The translations under genes were made by a program, and so were the position numbers. 64,000 bases of DNA, taken from NCBI RefSeq assembly GCF_023499215.1, contig NZ_JAKHSK010000013.1, positions 1-64,000 on the forward strand, in the 5' to 3' direction. Origin of the DNA: Zunongwangia pacifica (GTDB lineage: Bacteria; Bacteroidota; Bacteroidia; Flavobacteriales; Flavobacteriaceae). A model generated the notes under the pieces. It was not told where the DNA came from and searched no databases. It worked only from the letters and a program-made list of their open reading frames with translations. Below are positions 15,727-23,676 of this stretch, piece after piece (position 1 is the stretch's first letter; every line of letters begins with the position of its first letter).

Positions 15727-17898
15727 TTATCTTCTTCTTTCCGGCATTTCTATTTTAAATTCTTTTGGATGCTCGGCGCCCATAAGATTTTCAACAAAAT
15801 AATCCCATCTTCTTCGCGTCATATAATAACTATCGGTCCCATAACCATGACGTGCATTTGGGAAAATGATTAAATCAAAATCTTTATTCGCTTTAATTAA
15901 AGCATCGATCACTAAATACGAATTATAAGGGGGAACATTGTCATCTAAATTACCATGAGCGATTAACAAATCTCCCTGAAGGTTCGCAGCATTGTACTGG
16001 TTGGCCTGTAGCTCATAATTTGTTTTTCCGTTTTCGGTCTCTTCTATAAGTCCGATATAACGCTCGCCCCAGTCGTCCTCGTAGTTTCTGTTATCGTGGT
16101 TTCCAGATTCAGATATCCCTACTTTATAAAATTCAGGATAAGAAAACATGGCATCTGCAGTGGCAAATCCACCACCAGAATGTCCCCAAACCCCCACACG
16201 GTCTAAATCCATATAAGGGTATTTTTTAGCTAACTGTTTTAGTCCGCTTATCTGGTCTTCCAACGTATTGTCTCCCATATTTCCGTAGCATGCATCGTGG
16301 AACGATTTAGATCGACCAGGATTACAGCTACCATCGATGATTACCACGATAAAACCAAGTTCTGCCAACGACTGGTGGTCACCACGGGAAGGGTAGAAGG
16401 CACGAGGGCCAACACCACCACCTTGCGGGCCGGGATAAATGTAGTTTATTACGGGATATTTTTTAGATTCATCCAGATTTGTGGGCGTAAACATGAGTCC
16501 GTATAAATCCCATTGTTCATCGGCAGACTTCACTTTTATTGGTTTAGGAGCCTGCCAGCCTATGGCTTCTAAGCGGGAAATATCTGCTTTTTCAAGATCC
16601 ATTATTTTTCGGCCTTTACTATCCCTAAGTACTGCAACATTGGGAACGTTAGGCTGTGAATAATTATCAACAAAGTAGTTGTTGTCAGGGGATAGGGAAA
16701 CGCTATGTGTGCCGTTTTCCGGAGTTAAAAGTTTTAATCCTTTACCATTAAAGTTTATGCTATAAAAATAACTAAAGTAAGGATCGTGACCTTCTTCTTT
16801 TCCCTGTGCATAAAAGTAGAGTTTTCTTTTGTCTTGGTCTACTTCAACTAAACTGGTCACTACAAAATCCCCTTTTGTGATTTGGTTTCTTAGCTCTCCG
16901 CTTTCCAGATCATAAAGATATAAATGCCCCCAATCATCACGTTCAGAATACCAGATAATTTCATCAGATTCTGGTAAGTAATGCCAGTTAATAGTGCCTT
17001 GTCCCGATTCGAATTGGGTGGCTACTTCTTCCGTTAAAATATCTCTCACTTCTCCGGTTTCAGCATCAGCTACTCGAAGGGTTACTTTCTTGTGATCTCT
17101 GGAAACCGAAGCAAAAGCTAAGGTCTCTGAGTCTGGTGCCCATTCGTTATCACCAAAGCTGCCATCGCAGGCAATGTCGTCGCAAAGAGTTCCACGTCTT
17201 GCATCTGCCGGAATGTTTAGTTTAGTGATCTCGTTATCTTCTGTATCGATAATTACACGTTCAATTTTAATGATGGCGGAATCCTGCGGAATTGGATATT
17301 TCCATTCTTCAAGTTTTGGTTCTCCAACTTTAGTCTCTACCAAGTACATATCGCTAACATGACGCTGATCTTGTTTAAAAGTGGCAATCTTTTTAGAATC
17401 TGGACTCCAAAGCACAATAGGTTTGTCACTATGTTTCCACCCTGCATTATCGGTAGCATAACCATAATTTTTCTCGCCATCTTTGGTAAGTTGTGTTTCT
17501 TCACCCGTTTTGTTGTCTCGCATCCAAAGATTCCAGTCTTTAATGTACACTACTTTAGAACCATCTGGAGAAGCAACCTCTGTCCATGATCCTCTTTGCT
17601 GATTTTCTGATGGATTTCCAATTAATTCTTCCAGAGAATTGGACGTTTGCTTTGATTTTTTCTTTGGATCTACAAGCACATATTGGCGGTCTCCATTAAC
17701 CCGAATATCATACCAGAAACTACCATTTTTTAACCAGTTAGGGCTTACGTTGCTTTTATCAACCAAGGGGTAGGTATTAAAGCCAAGAAATTTTGTGGCC
17801 TGTTCGTAATCTTGGGTGGTTAATTTTTTTGGGGACTGTTGTGCCATTCCCGAAACAGAAATGCTAAGTGCACAAAGAAGGGTAACTATTTTTCTCAT
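15727..17898 (-). CDS. S9 family (DPP IV-like) serine peptidase
   Basis: 723 residues with signal peptide MRKIVTLLCALSISVSGMAQ, then an N-terminal beta-propeller (DPPIV_N, about 60-470) and a C-terminal alpha/beta-hydrolase domain. The nucleophile is in GVWGHSGGGF near 572, the Asp in NLDDNVPP and the His in NARHGYG near the end. Periplasmic dipeptidyl or oligopeptidase, normal length for the family. ATG start at 17898. A strong hairpin follows the gene. Confidence 0.93.
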   Translation of the reverse strand: MRKIVTLLCALSISVSGMAQQSPKKLTTQDYEQATKFLGFNTYPLVDKSNVSPNWLKNGSFWYDIRVNGDRQYVLVDPKKKSKQTSNSLEELIGNPSENQQRGSWTEVASPDGSKVVYIKDWNLWMRDNKTGEETQLTKDGEKNYGYATDNAGWKHSDKPIVLWSPDSKKIATFKQDQRHVSDMYLVETKVGEPKLEEWKYPIPQDSAIIKIERVIIDTEDNEITKLNIPADARRGTLCDDIACDGSFGDNEWAPDSETLAFASVSRDHKKVTLRVADAETGEVRDILTEEVATQFESGQGTINWHYLPESDEIIWYSERDDWGHLYLYDLESGELRNQITKGDFVVTSLVEVDQDKRKLYFYAQGKEEGHDPYFSYFYSINFNGKGLKLLTPENGTHSVSLSPDNNYFVDNYSQPNVPNVAVLRDSKGRKIMDLEKADISRLEAIGWQAPKPIKVKSADEQWDLYGLMFTPTNLDESKKYPVINYIYPGPQGGGVGPRAFYPSRGDHQSLAELGFIVVIIDGSCNPGRSKSFHDACYGNMGDNTLEDQISGLKQLAKKYPYMDLDRVGVWGHSGGGFATADAMFSYPEFYKVGISESGNHDNRNYEDDWGERYIGLIEETENGKTNYELQANQYNAANLQGDLLIAHGNLDDNVPPYNSYLVIDALIKANKDFDLIIFPNARHGYGTDSYYMTRRRWDYFVENLMGAEHPKEFKIEMPERRR

Positions 17899-18043
17899 TA
17901 TGAATACTTGCTTTAGGGTTCAATTTAAAAAGAATTTTTCAATACGTCCTGTAGAATTATTTCTGTAAGTAGGTTAAGATTATTAGTTCACCAGAAATTG
18001 TAAATATCAAACAGTTTAGTTTGTAATAAGCACATAAAACGAT

Positions 18044-18122
18044 TTAACTTCCTGGCGTATAGTTAGGGGTAGAAATAGAAATTTTACATTCAGGACAAAA
18101 AAGTGAAATGCCAGGAAGTTAA
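18044..18122. repeat. 79-base foldback with perfect 13-base ends
   Basis: TTAACTTCCTGGC (18044-18056) and GCCAGGAAGTTAA (18110-18122) are exact reverse complements with a 53-base interior. It lies between the MutS-like stop and the S9 peptidase start. The rest of 17899-18156 shows nothing else. Confidence 0.65.
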
Positions 18123-18156
18123 TCTGATAATTTAGACTAGGGAAAAACTAAATGGT

Positions 18157-19800
18157 TTAACGTGATTTGTTTTTTAACATTTCAGCTTCGTTAATTATCT
18201 GTTTTGGGAAGTTGTAGAGCGCCAAGATCTTTATCGCATTTTTAGTTTTAAGCGGCCCTTCTTTTAGCTTGTGATCAAAAATTAATTCCTGGTTTTGAAT
18301 ACTTTCACTAAAATGATAGCGCTCAAAATCGTTTTTCGTCAGCATTTCGGTAAGTTCAATATCATGGGTAGAAACCATCACTATATTTTGTGAGGTATTT
18401 AAATAGGATAAAATAGATTTTCCGGCTGCGATACGTTCTTCGGTATTCGTTCCTTTAAAAATCTCGTCTAACACAAACAACTTAGGGATGTCTTCTTTAG
18501 ATGCATCTAGGAGCTTTTTAATTTGCAAGACCTCTTCCAGATAGTAGCTGGTGTTTTCACTTAGATTATCGGTAATTCTTATTGAAGAATATAATTTTAG
18601 AAACGGAGCCGTAAAATGTTCAGCAAAACATCTATTGAGCGTCTGGGCCAACAAGGTATTTATGGCGACTGTTCTTATAAAAGTGCTTTTTCCAGACATA
18701 TTGCTGCCGGTAAGTAGCATGCTTTTTTCTGAAAGCTGTAAGTCGTTAGGAACACAATCGTTGATTAATGGATGCCGAATTTCATTGAATCTGATCTCTT
18801 TTTTATTGCTGAAGTTAGGCTGGCATGTGTAATCTTGATATTCAGTTTTGATAGATGCCACTGCAATTGCCGAATCGATCTCGCCTAAATACCGAAAAAG
18901 TTTTTCTATATCGTTTCTTTTATGCTGAATGTCCTCTAGAAAGCTGAAAAATAACAAGATTTCGATATTAAAAGTGATTTTTAATACTTCAAATAAAAAC
19001 CACCCCAAAAAGGCAAATTCATCATTGATCTTATTTTCGAAACTAATTAGCGAGGTTTTAAACTGAATTTTTTGAACAGACCGTAGATAAGACAGATCCT
19101 TAAAATAGCTTTTAATATTATCGAAATTCGATATTTTGTTTCCTGATTTTATAGCAATGCTAAGCTGATGGACCGCATTTAGATAATAGTTGAGGTTGTT
19201 TTTGTTGCGATAATGCAATACCATATTGGCCATAAAAACCGGAAGGATAAGCAGGAATAATATGGGATAAAAGAAACCGCCAACCAAGCTAAAAATGGCT
19301 AAAGCACTAAGAATAAATACCCAAACGATCCATTTGGGACGGTACATGGGTTCATCTGTAATTAACCTAACAAAATCGTATGCATTGTAATGGTTCATTT
19401 TCGATAATTGCGACTGGATTTTTAAGCGATCATTTTCATCTTCTAAAAATGTATCTGAAAATGTCGAAAATCGCTTTAATTGCGCTTGACTGTTAATATT
19501 CCGAAGGTGATTATAAAAATATTGTTGTCCGGGTTTGGAAGTGGTTCGATCTAAAAGCGTGAAAAGCGCTTCGAGATCCAGATCTTTTGCCGTTTGATCG
19601 TTAATTTGATGAAAATCGCCAATATGAAGCTGGGCGTTACAATAACTTTTAATCTGATCGAAATTAAATTTTTCGTTTTTGGCTTTTGCCCAGTTTTCTT
19701 TAAGGTTTTTTATATGATTTCTTTCAGATCTTTTCTTTAAGAACCGAACCAGTAAGAAAAGGGCAATCCCGAATATGGCAAGGAAATAATACAGCTGCAT
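18157..19800 (-). CDS. Membrane-anchored MutS-family ATPase
   Basis: 547 residues. An N-terminal membrane segment (about 3-19) is followed by a basic stretch and two more hydrophobic segments near 153-195. A MutS core/lever region and the MutS ABC-type ATPase domain come next: Walker A GSNMSGKST near 365-373, Walker B LFVLDEIFKG near 443, and switch His in VSTHDIEL. It lacks the mismatch-recognition domain I of MutS, as do other 'MutS-related' membrane proteins of Bacteroidetes. DNA mismatch repair is therefore not implied; the function is unknown. ATG start. Confidence 0.85.
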   Translation of the reverse strand: MQLYYFLAIFGIALFLLVRFLKKRSERNHIKNLKENWAKAKNEKFNFDQIKSYCNAQLHIGDFHQINDQTAKDLDLEALFTLLDRTTSKPGQQYFYNHLRNINSQAQLKRFSTFSDTFLEDENDRLKIQSQLSKMNHYNAYDFVRLITDEPMYRPKWIVWVFILSALAIFSLVGGFFYPILFLLILPVFMANMVLHYRNKNNLNYYLNAVHQLSIAIKSGNKISNFDNIKSYFKDLSYLRSVQKIQFKTSLISFENKINDEFAFLGWFLFEVLKITFNIEILLFFSFLEDIQHKRNDIEKLFRYLGEIDSAIAVASIKTEYQDYTCQPNFSNKKEIRFNEIRHPLINDCVPNDLQLSEKSMLLTGSNMSGKSTFIRTVAINTLLAQTLNRCFAEHFTAPFLKLYSSIRITDNLSENTSYYLEEVLQIKKLLDASKEDIPKLFVLDEIFKGTNTEERIAAGKSILSYLNTSQNIVMVSTHDIELTEMLTKNDFERYHFSESIQNQELIFDHKLKEGPLKTKNAIKILALYNFPKQIINEAEMLKNKSR

Positions 19801-19890
19801 TAAGAAAATTTATTGACAAGATAGCCAATAATTGAAGCTAATCCTATCCAAAAAATAATGCCGTAAATGATTAGTTCATTGGCTTGTTTT

Positions 19891-19970
19891 ACTCGATAAT
19901 CGAGATTAAACGCTCCGAGGTTTGCCTCAAAATAAAGATGATTTTCTAACAAATGTCTTGTAAACTTGCC
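19891..19970. repeat. Dispersed repeat with CTCGAT-A-ATCGAG head, copy B
   Basis: ACTCGATAATCGAGATTAAA is followed by CTCCG, then AAATAAA.AT.ATTTTCTAA and AAATG.CT.....CTTGCC, shared with copy C. Its right end (19946-19970) lies inside the C-terminal codons of the small gene at 19946-20158. Confidence 0.7.
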
Positions 19971-20158
19971 AATAGGTCGTCCACTTTAGTACCGTAGCCA
20001 TATTTTTTAAAACGTTCTAACTCTGATTGGCTAAAATCATCTGTAGACTTATATCGTGCTCTTGGAGTAGTAAAAGGCAAAATGAAAAACCGTAGACATT
20101 CACTATTGCTTAAGTTTGCTTTTGCGCGTTTTCTTTTATTTTCTTCTTCTAGATTCAT
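19946..20158 (-). CDS. Small hypothetical protein with repeat-derived C terminus
   Basis: 70 residues, highly charged N terminus (MNLEEENKRKRAKANLSNSE) and no membrane segment. The middle (FFILPFTTPRARY, then FSQSELERFKKYGY) looks like a conserved flavobacterial small protein of unknown role. The last ~8 codons (ASLQDIC region) fall in a dispersed intergenic repeat, so the present stop may have been captured from the repeat. It starts 14 bases after the thioredoxin-like gene ends and is probably co-transcribed with it. Confidence 0.6.
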   Translation of the reverse strand: MNLEEENKRKRAKANLSNSECLRFFILPFTTPRARYKSTDDFSQSELERFKKYGYGTKVDDLLASLQDIC

Positions 20159-20171
20159 TTAATAGAATTGG

Positions 20172-20849
20172 CTAATTTAATATGCTCAAAAATTCTTCCT
20201 GTTTAGATGGTCGCGGAGAGTTAGTGGAAAGAATAATACTATCGTTCTTAATAACAGTGTACTTAGGGATAGAATATCTATTTTTGGTTTTACCTAATTG
20301 CAGAAAAACACGGGCTAAATTTGATTTTTTAAAGTCGGCAAAACGATAATGTTGTTCTTTATTCGTGTAATCTTCAAGCTGATTTACCGTTTCTTCCCAT
20401 TTTTCCAGATCCTCGTCGACAGAGATATACACGGTAGAAATATCATTTTCCTTTAGCATCGGGTTATACTCATCAGACTTTTGAATTTCAGCAATACAAG
20501 GGCCGCACCAACTAGCCCAATGATCTATTAATTTAAATTTTGAAGGATCATTCTTAAAAATATCCTTCAGTTTTATCGAATCTCCATGATTTTCTTTTTT
20601 TAGGTTTGATACTTCGTTAAAGAGACCGGTATGAACTAAAAGATTAAAATATTTAAAGTTATAGGGAGCATCTGTTTTACCAATTAAAATGGCTTTAGCG
20701 CTAGTTGTATCAATTGTTTTGTATTGTAGGGTAGGAATAGGCTCTTCTTCTAAAGAAGCGCTTTCAGCTAAATTTTTATCCGAATTTTTGCAGGAAGCAC
20801 AAAGAATAATAATAAAGGGGATGAGGTAATGATGATTTTTGAATGACAT
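20172..20849 (-). CDS. TlpA-like thioredoxin lipoprotein
   Basis: 225 residues. The lipobox ends at Cys20 (ILCASC). The thioredoxin-fold active site WASWCGPC has Cys115 and Cys118, and a cis-Pro (YSIPKYTVI) occurs near 195. TlpA/ResA-type proteins reduce disulfides in envelope proteins. An N-terminal region of ~80 residues before the redox domain has no recognised motif. It is the middle of a minus-strand run of small genes (22081 down to 19946). ATG start at 20849. Confidence 0.87.
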   Translation of the reverse strand: MSFKNHHYLIPFIIILCASCKNSDKNLAESASLEEEPIPTLQYKTIDTTSAKAILIGKTDAPYNFKYFNLLVHTGLFNEVSNLKKENHGDSIKLKDIFKNDPSKFKLIDHWASWCGPCIAEIQKSDEYNPMLKENDISTVYISVDEDLEKWEETVNQLEDYTNKEQHYRFADFKKSNLARVFLQLGKTKNRYSIPKYTVIKNDSIILSTNSPRPSKQEEFLSILN

Positions 20850-20863
20850 GTTTCATTTTATGT

Positions 20864-21358
20864 CTAAAAGTTAGTGTTTTTATACAAGAATGTTGAGATT
20901 TCCAATAGATTTTTATTCAATTCGATTTCAATGTTTTCTTGTAAAAGTGGGAGATCGTCAAAGTTGGGCGTTTCGATTAAAACCACTTCTAAAACTGAAT
21001 AATCTGGCATTTCCATGCGATTTTTATTCCATTTTGTTTCCTTCAAGAATGTCCAGTATTTTTTCTGAATTTCAGCAGTATTACCCAAAAGCCAAAGTTC
21101 AAATCGCATTTCGAGGTGGTTTAAGACCAATCCGAATTTTAGTTTTTTGCTTTTCAGAAAATCATTAGAAAAATAGAAATACGTATAATCCAGATAGCCA
21201 TGCAAAATTCCGGTAACCGAATAATCAAAAGAAGAATCTCGCTTAAGATCAGTCCTAAGTTTCATAACGAATGAAACCAGTTCTTTGTAAGCAATAAGAA
21301 TATCGCCTTTTTGAAGCTGAGCCTGGTAACTGGCGATATAATCGTTTAGATTTTTCAT
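20864..21358 (-). CDS. DUF7000-like conserved protein
   Basis: 164-residue soluble protein. The stretches MKNLNDYIASYQAQLQKGDI, GYLDYTYFYF, HLEMRFELWLLG and KYWTFLKETKWN match my memory of the DUF7000 family, whose function is unknown. No catalytic motif or membrane segment is visible. It ends 14 bases before the TlpA-like gene, in the same direction, so they are likely co-transcribed. Confidence 0.7.
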   Translation of the reverse strand: MKNLNDYIASYQAQLQKGDILIAYKELVSFVMKLRTDLKRDSSFDYSVTGILHGYLDYTYFYFSNDFLKSKKLKFGLVLNHLEMRFELWLLGNTAEIQKKYWTFLKETKWNKNRMEMPDYSVLEVVLIETPNFDDLPLLQENIEIELNKNLLEISTFLYKNTNF

Positions 21359-21376
21359 AAAAAGGAAATTGTCCTG

Positions 21377-22081
21377 CTAAAATAATCTTTTGACGAAAAG
21401 ACCAACTCTTCTAAAAACATTCATTTTCTTTACAATCACGACTTCTCCCATTAGTAAAGTTTCCATTTTTAGCTCGATGTTTAAACTTGTAGATTTCGCA
21501 TCGACATTTATAATCTTGTTTTCATAACCAATAGACGTAAACTCTAATTTGAGATTATTTGCGGTAGTTTTTTCAGCTAGGATAATTTTAAAATTTCCAT
21601 CAAAATCGGTTTGCGTTACAATTTTAGAATCTATGAGCTTAATGTGTACGCCAGGAATAGGAAGATCGTCTTCATCGATCACGGTGCCAGAAATTATAAT
21701 ACTATCTTTAGCTGAAATTGAATGTTTTTCTTCGGAATTTTTTTCTGAAGATTTCTCTAGTTGTTCGGTTTTAGTTGAAGTTTTTTGAGCATTTGCCGGC
21801 GCAGCGATTGCCAGAACTGAAGTAAATCCTGCCGCTACAGCTAGTTGTTTCCAGTTGCTTTTAGAGTTGTTAGATTTTAAATCATGAGAAAGCTGAGATT
21901 GTTTAAATCTGCCACAAATTTTTTGTCCTTTTTTTATTTTCTCAAATAACTCAACCTCGGCAGTTTTGGTGAAATCGATCACTTCCTTTTTACAAACCTG
22001 GCAGAATTTTCCTTGCTGAGAAACCATCATGTGTTCCCAATTTTCACCACAGGCTTTAGGAATTTCAATAGAGATTTTCAT
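21377..22081 (-). CDS. Carboxypeptidase-like regulatory domain membrane protein
   Basis: 234 residues from ATG 22081 (a TTG three codons upstream is rejected). The N-terminal ~65 residues carry a Cys-rich cytoplasmic segment (CGENWEHM, then KFCQVCKKEVIDFT), as in many flavobacterial proteins. One membrane segment follows near 80-98 (LAVAAGFTSVLAIAAPANA), then a low-complexity Ser/Glu/Lys linker. A CarboxypepD_reg-like beta-sandwich (ISGTVIDEDDLPIPGVHIKL...DFDGNF) completes it. The last is the domain found at the N terminus of SusC/TonB receptors, but no barrel is attached here. Function unknown. Confidence 0.78.
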   Translation of the reverse strand: MKISIEIPKACGENWEHMMVSQQGKFCQVCKKEVIDFTKTAEVELFEKIKKGQKICGRFKQSQLSHDLKSNNSKSNWKQLAVAAGFTSVLAIAAPANAQKTSTKTEQLEKSSEKNSEEKHSISAKDSIIISGTVIDEDDLPIPGVHIKLIDSKIVTQTDFDGNFKIILAEKTTANNLKLEFTSIGYENKIINVDAKSTSLNIELKMETLLMGEVVIVKKMNVFRRVGLFVKRLF

Positions 22082-22134
22082 AGTTTTCAATTTGTGAATA
22101 CCACATTAGCATAGTATAGGACTAAAATTTAGTA

Positions 22135-23040
22135 CTAATTATATAAGCTGTTTAAATAGTCTTTCTTTTCTGTTAATCTTTCAAGATTTATCATAACAGG
22201 TATCGAGTCATTCATCACTCCATTTATGGTGAAATTTTCTTTATCCAGGCGCCCTGTGATCGAATTGATTTGATCTACCGGAGGGTCAAAATACATTCTA
22301 ATTTCTCTTTTAAAGATCGAATATGCGCCATAGTAAATAGAATCATTAATAGAGATTACCGCCTGTTGATTATATTCTAAAAATAACATGGGATCAGATC
22401 CTAATTTCCCTTTTTTAATATTGATGTCTGAATGGTTAATCTTAAACTCCTCAATCGTATAACTTCCAGTAATCGTGTCGTCTACTTTAGATTTCATATT
22501 ATACGAAAATATGCCGTAACCAATAGGCAGGATTAAAACATATAGAAAAGGAAGCTTATGTACGAATCCTTTTTTCTTCGGAAGCAATGATGTCTTAAAC
22601 TTACCGCTATTAAGGATAAAAAATTTATAAAGATCTTTTCTATATTCAAATAACAATAAGATAGTTAGGACAAGATCCAAGATGATATGTGAAATTGCAA
22701 AGTAAATTTCAAATTCTATATTTAGTATTAGAATGTTTAGGCAAATCCCAATGGAGAGTAATAAAGCAATTAATCTTGTTCTTCTAAAAACGATTAAAAT
22801 TCCTATCAATAGCTCAGCTAAACCAATAAAGATATTGTAATTATATGACCTTCCAAAGAAAGACCACATGTGTTGATATTTAGATATTTCGACTAGCGGT
22901 AAAAATGACTCGTAATGCAAGATCCTAAATTGCATAAACAGCAATTTGGGAACTCCAAAACAGATCATTTTAATAGATAGATAATAAATGGCCAGATACT
23001 TAAAAACGCCAAGTATCTTTTTAGTAAGGTTTGATTTCAA
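22135..23040 (-). CDS. DoxX-like multi-pass membrane protein with C-terminal extracytoplasmic domain
   Basis: 301 residues. Four hydrophobic segments between about 10 and 130, with a pattern like DoxX/MauE proteins (GVPKLLFMQFRI...LAELLIGILIVF), then a fifth near 165-180 and a soluble C-terminal region (185-301). There is no ATG at the beginning: the frame opens with TTG at 23040, no in-frame ATG lies upstream, and the first internal ATG (22968) would remove the first membrane segment, so TTG is favoured. It is divergent from ssb. Function unknown. Confidence 0.65.
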   Translation of the reverse strand: MKSNLTKKILGVFKYLAIYYLSIKMICFGVPKLLFMQFRILHYESFLPLVEISKYQHMWSFFGRSYNYNIFIGLAELLIGILIVFRRTRLIALLLSIGICLNILILNIEFEIYFAISHIILDLVLTILLLFEYRKDLYKFFILNSGKFKTSLLPKKKGFVHKLPFLYVLILPIGYGIFSYNMKSKVDDTITGSYTIEEFKINHSDINIKKGKLGSDPMLFLEYNQQAVISINDSIYYGAYSIFKREIRMYFDPPVDQINSITGRLDKENFTINGVMNDSIPVMINLERLTEKKDYLNSLYN

Positions 23041-23119
23041 TGGATAATTTAATAGTGATAAAAATAAAACGCCTTTATTCTTAAGCTATTGTTTACTAGC
23101 GAGATATTCAATAAATTTT

Positions 23120-23185
23120 GTCGTTTGCAAACGACTTCAATCGTTTACAAACGTATCTATACGAAAACAATTAGTTTACAGACGG
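23120..23185 (+). promoter_or_regulatory. Cluster of phased palindromic operator-like sites upstream of ssb
   Basis: GTCGTTTGCAAACGAC (23120-23135) is a perfect 16-base palindrome. TCGTTTACAAACGT (23141-23154) is a near copy whose centre is exactly 20 bases away, and TAGTTTACAGACGG (23172-23185) matches the pattern at 11 of 14 positions. Two helical turns between the first two favour cooperative binding of one regulator on one DNA face. The regulator is unknown. Confidence 0.6.
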
Positions 23186-23205
23186 ATATAGTTTTAATGC
23201 TCATC

Positions 23206-23213
23206 TATGTTTG
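23206..23213 (+). promoter_or_regulatory. -7 element of the ssb promoter
   Basis: TATGTTTG fits TAnnTTTG. No good TTG -33 element is found 17-23 bases upstream; the third operator-like site ends there, so the promoter may need an activator. The leader would be about 45 bases. Confidence 0.5.
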
Positions 23214-23263
23214 CAGTGTTGAAATGAACGAATGATTTTCAATTACAATTAAATTCTATAGTT

Positions 23264-23596
23264 ATGAGCACTTTACGAAACAGCGTTAAATTGATTGGCC
23301 ACGTAGGCACAGAGCCCGAAATTGTAAATTTAGATTCAGGTAAAAAACTGGCGAAATTTTCTATTGCAACCAACGAGTATTATAAAAATGCCAAAGGAGA
23401 GAGGGTTTCTGAAACCCAATGGCATAATCTTGTAGCTTGGGGGAAAACGGCAGATTTGGTCGAAAATTATGTGCCTAAAGGAAAAGAAATCGCAATAGAT
23501 GGTAAACTTACCAGTAGGAGTTATGAAGATAAAACAGGCAATAAAAGATATATTACCGAAATTATATGCAACGAAATCCTGCTGTTAGGAAAGTAG
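23264..23596 (+). CDS. ssb: Short single-stranded DNA-binding protein
   Basis: 110 residues comprising one OB fold: LRNSVKLIGHVGTEPEI, the FSIATNEYY strand, TQWHNLVAWGKTADLVENYVPKGKEIAIDGKL and the RSYEDKTGNKRYITEI hairpin. It ends at LLLGK, directly after the OB fold, so the disordered linker and acidic DDxxPF-type tip that recruits repair and replication proteins in the main Ssb are missing. This suggests an accessory Ssb. It is preceded by unusual palindromes and followed by a strong bidirectional terminator, so it is a single-gene unit. Confidence 0.92.
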   Translation: MSTLRNSVKLIGHVGTEPEIVNLDSGKKLAKFSIATNEYYKNAKGERVSETQWHNLVAWGKTADLVENYVPKGKEIAIDGKLTSRSYEDKTGNKRYITEIICNEILLLGK

Positions 23597-23627
23597 ATCG
23601 AATTGGGATTGATCTTAGTGTAAATCA

Positions 23628-23664
23628 AAAACTCCGTTTTTTTAATCATAGAAAACGGAGTTTT
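23628..23664. terminator. Bidirectional terminator between ssb and the symporter gene
   Basis: AAAACTCCGTTTT (23628-23640) and AAAACGGAGTTTT (23652-23664) form a perfect 13-pair stem with an 11-base loop and T-runs on both strands. It serves both convergent genes. Confidence 0.85.
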
Positions 23665-23676
23665 ATTTTTAGATTT

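Noticed and set aside
18157-19800. True mismatch-repair MutS/MutS2
   Set aside because: No mismatch-recognition domain or Smr nuclease domain, and membrane segments are present.
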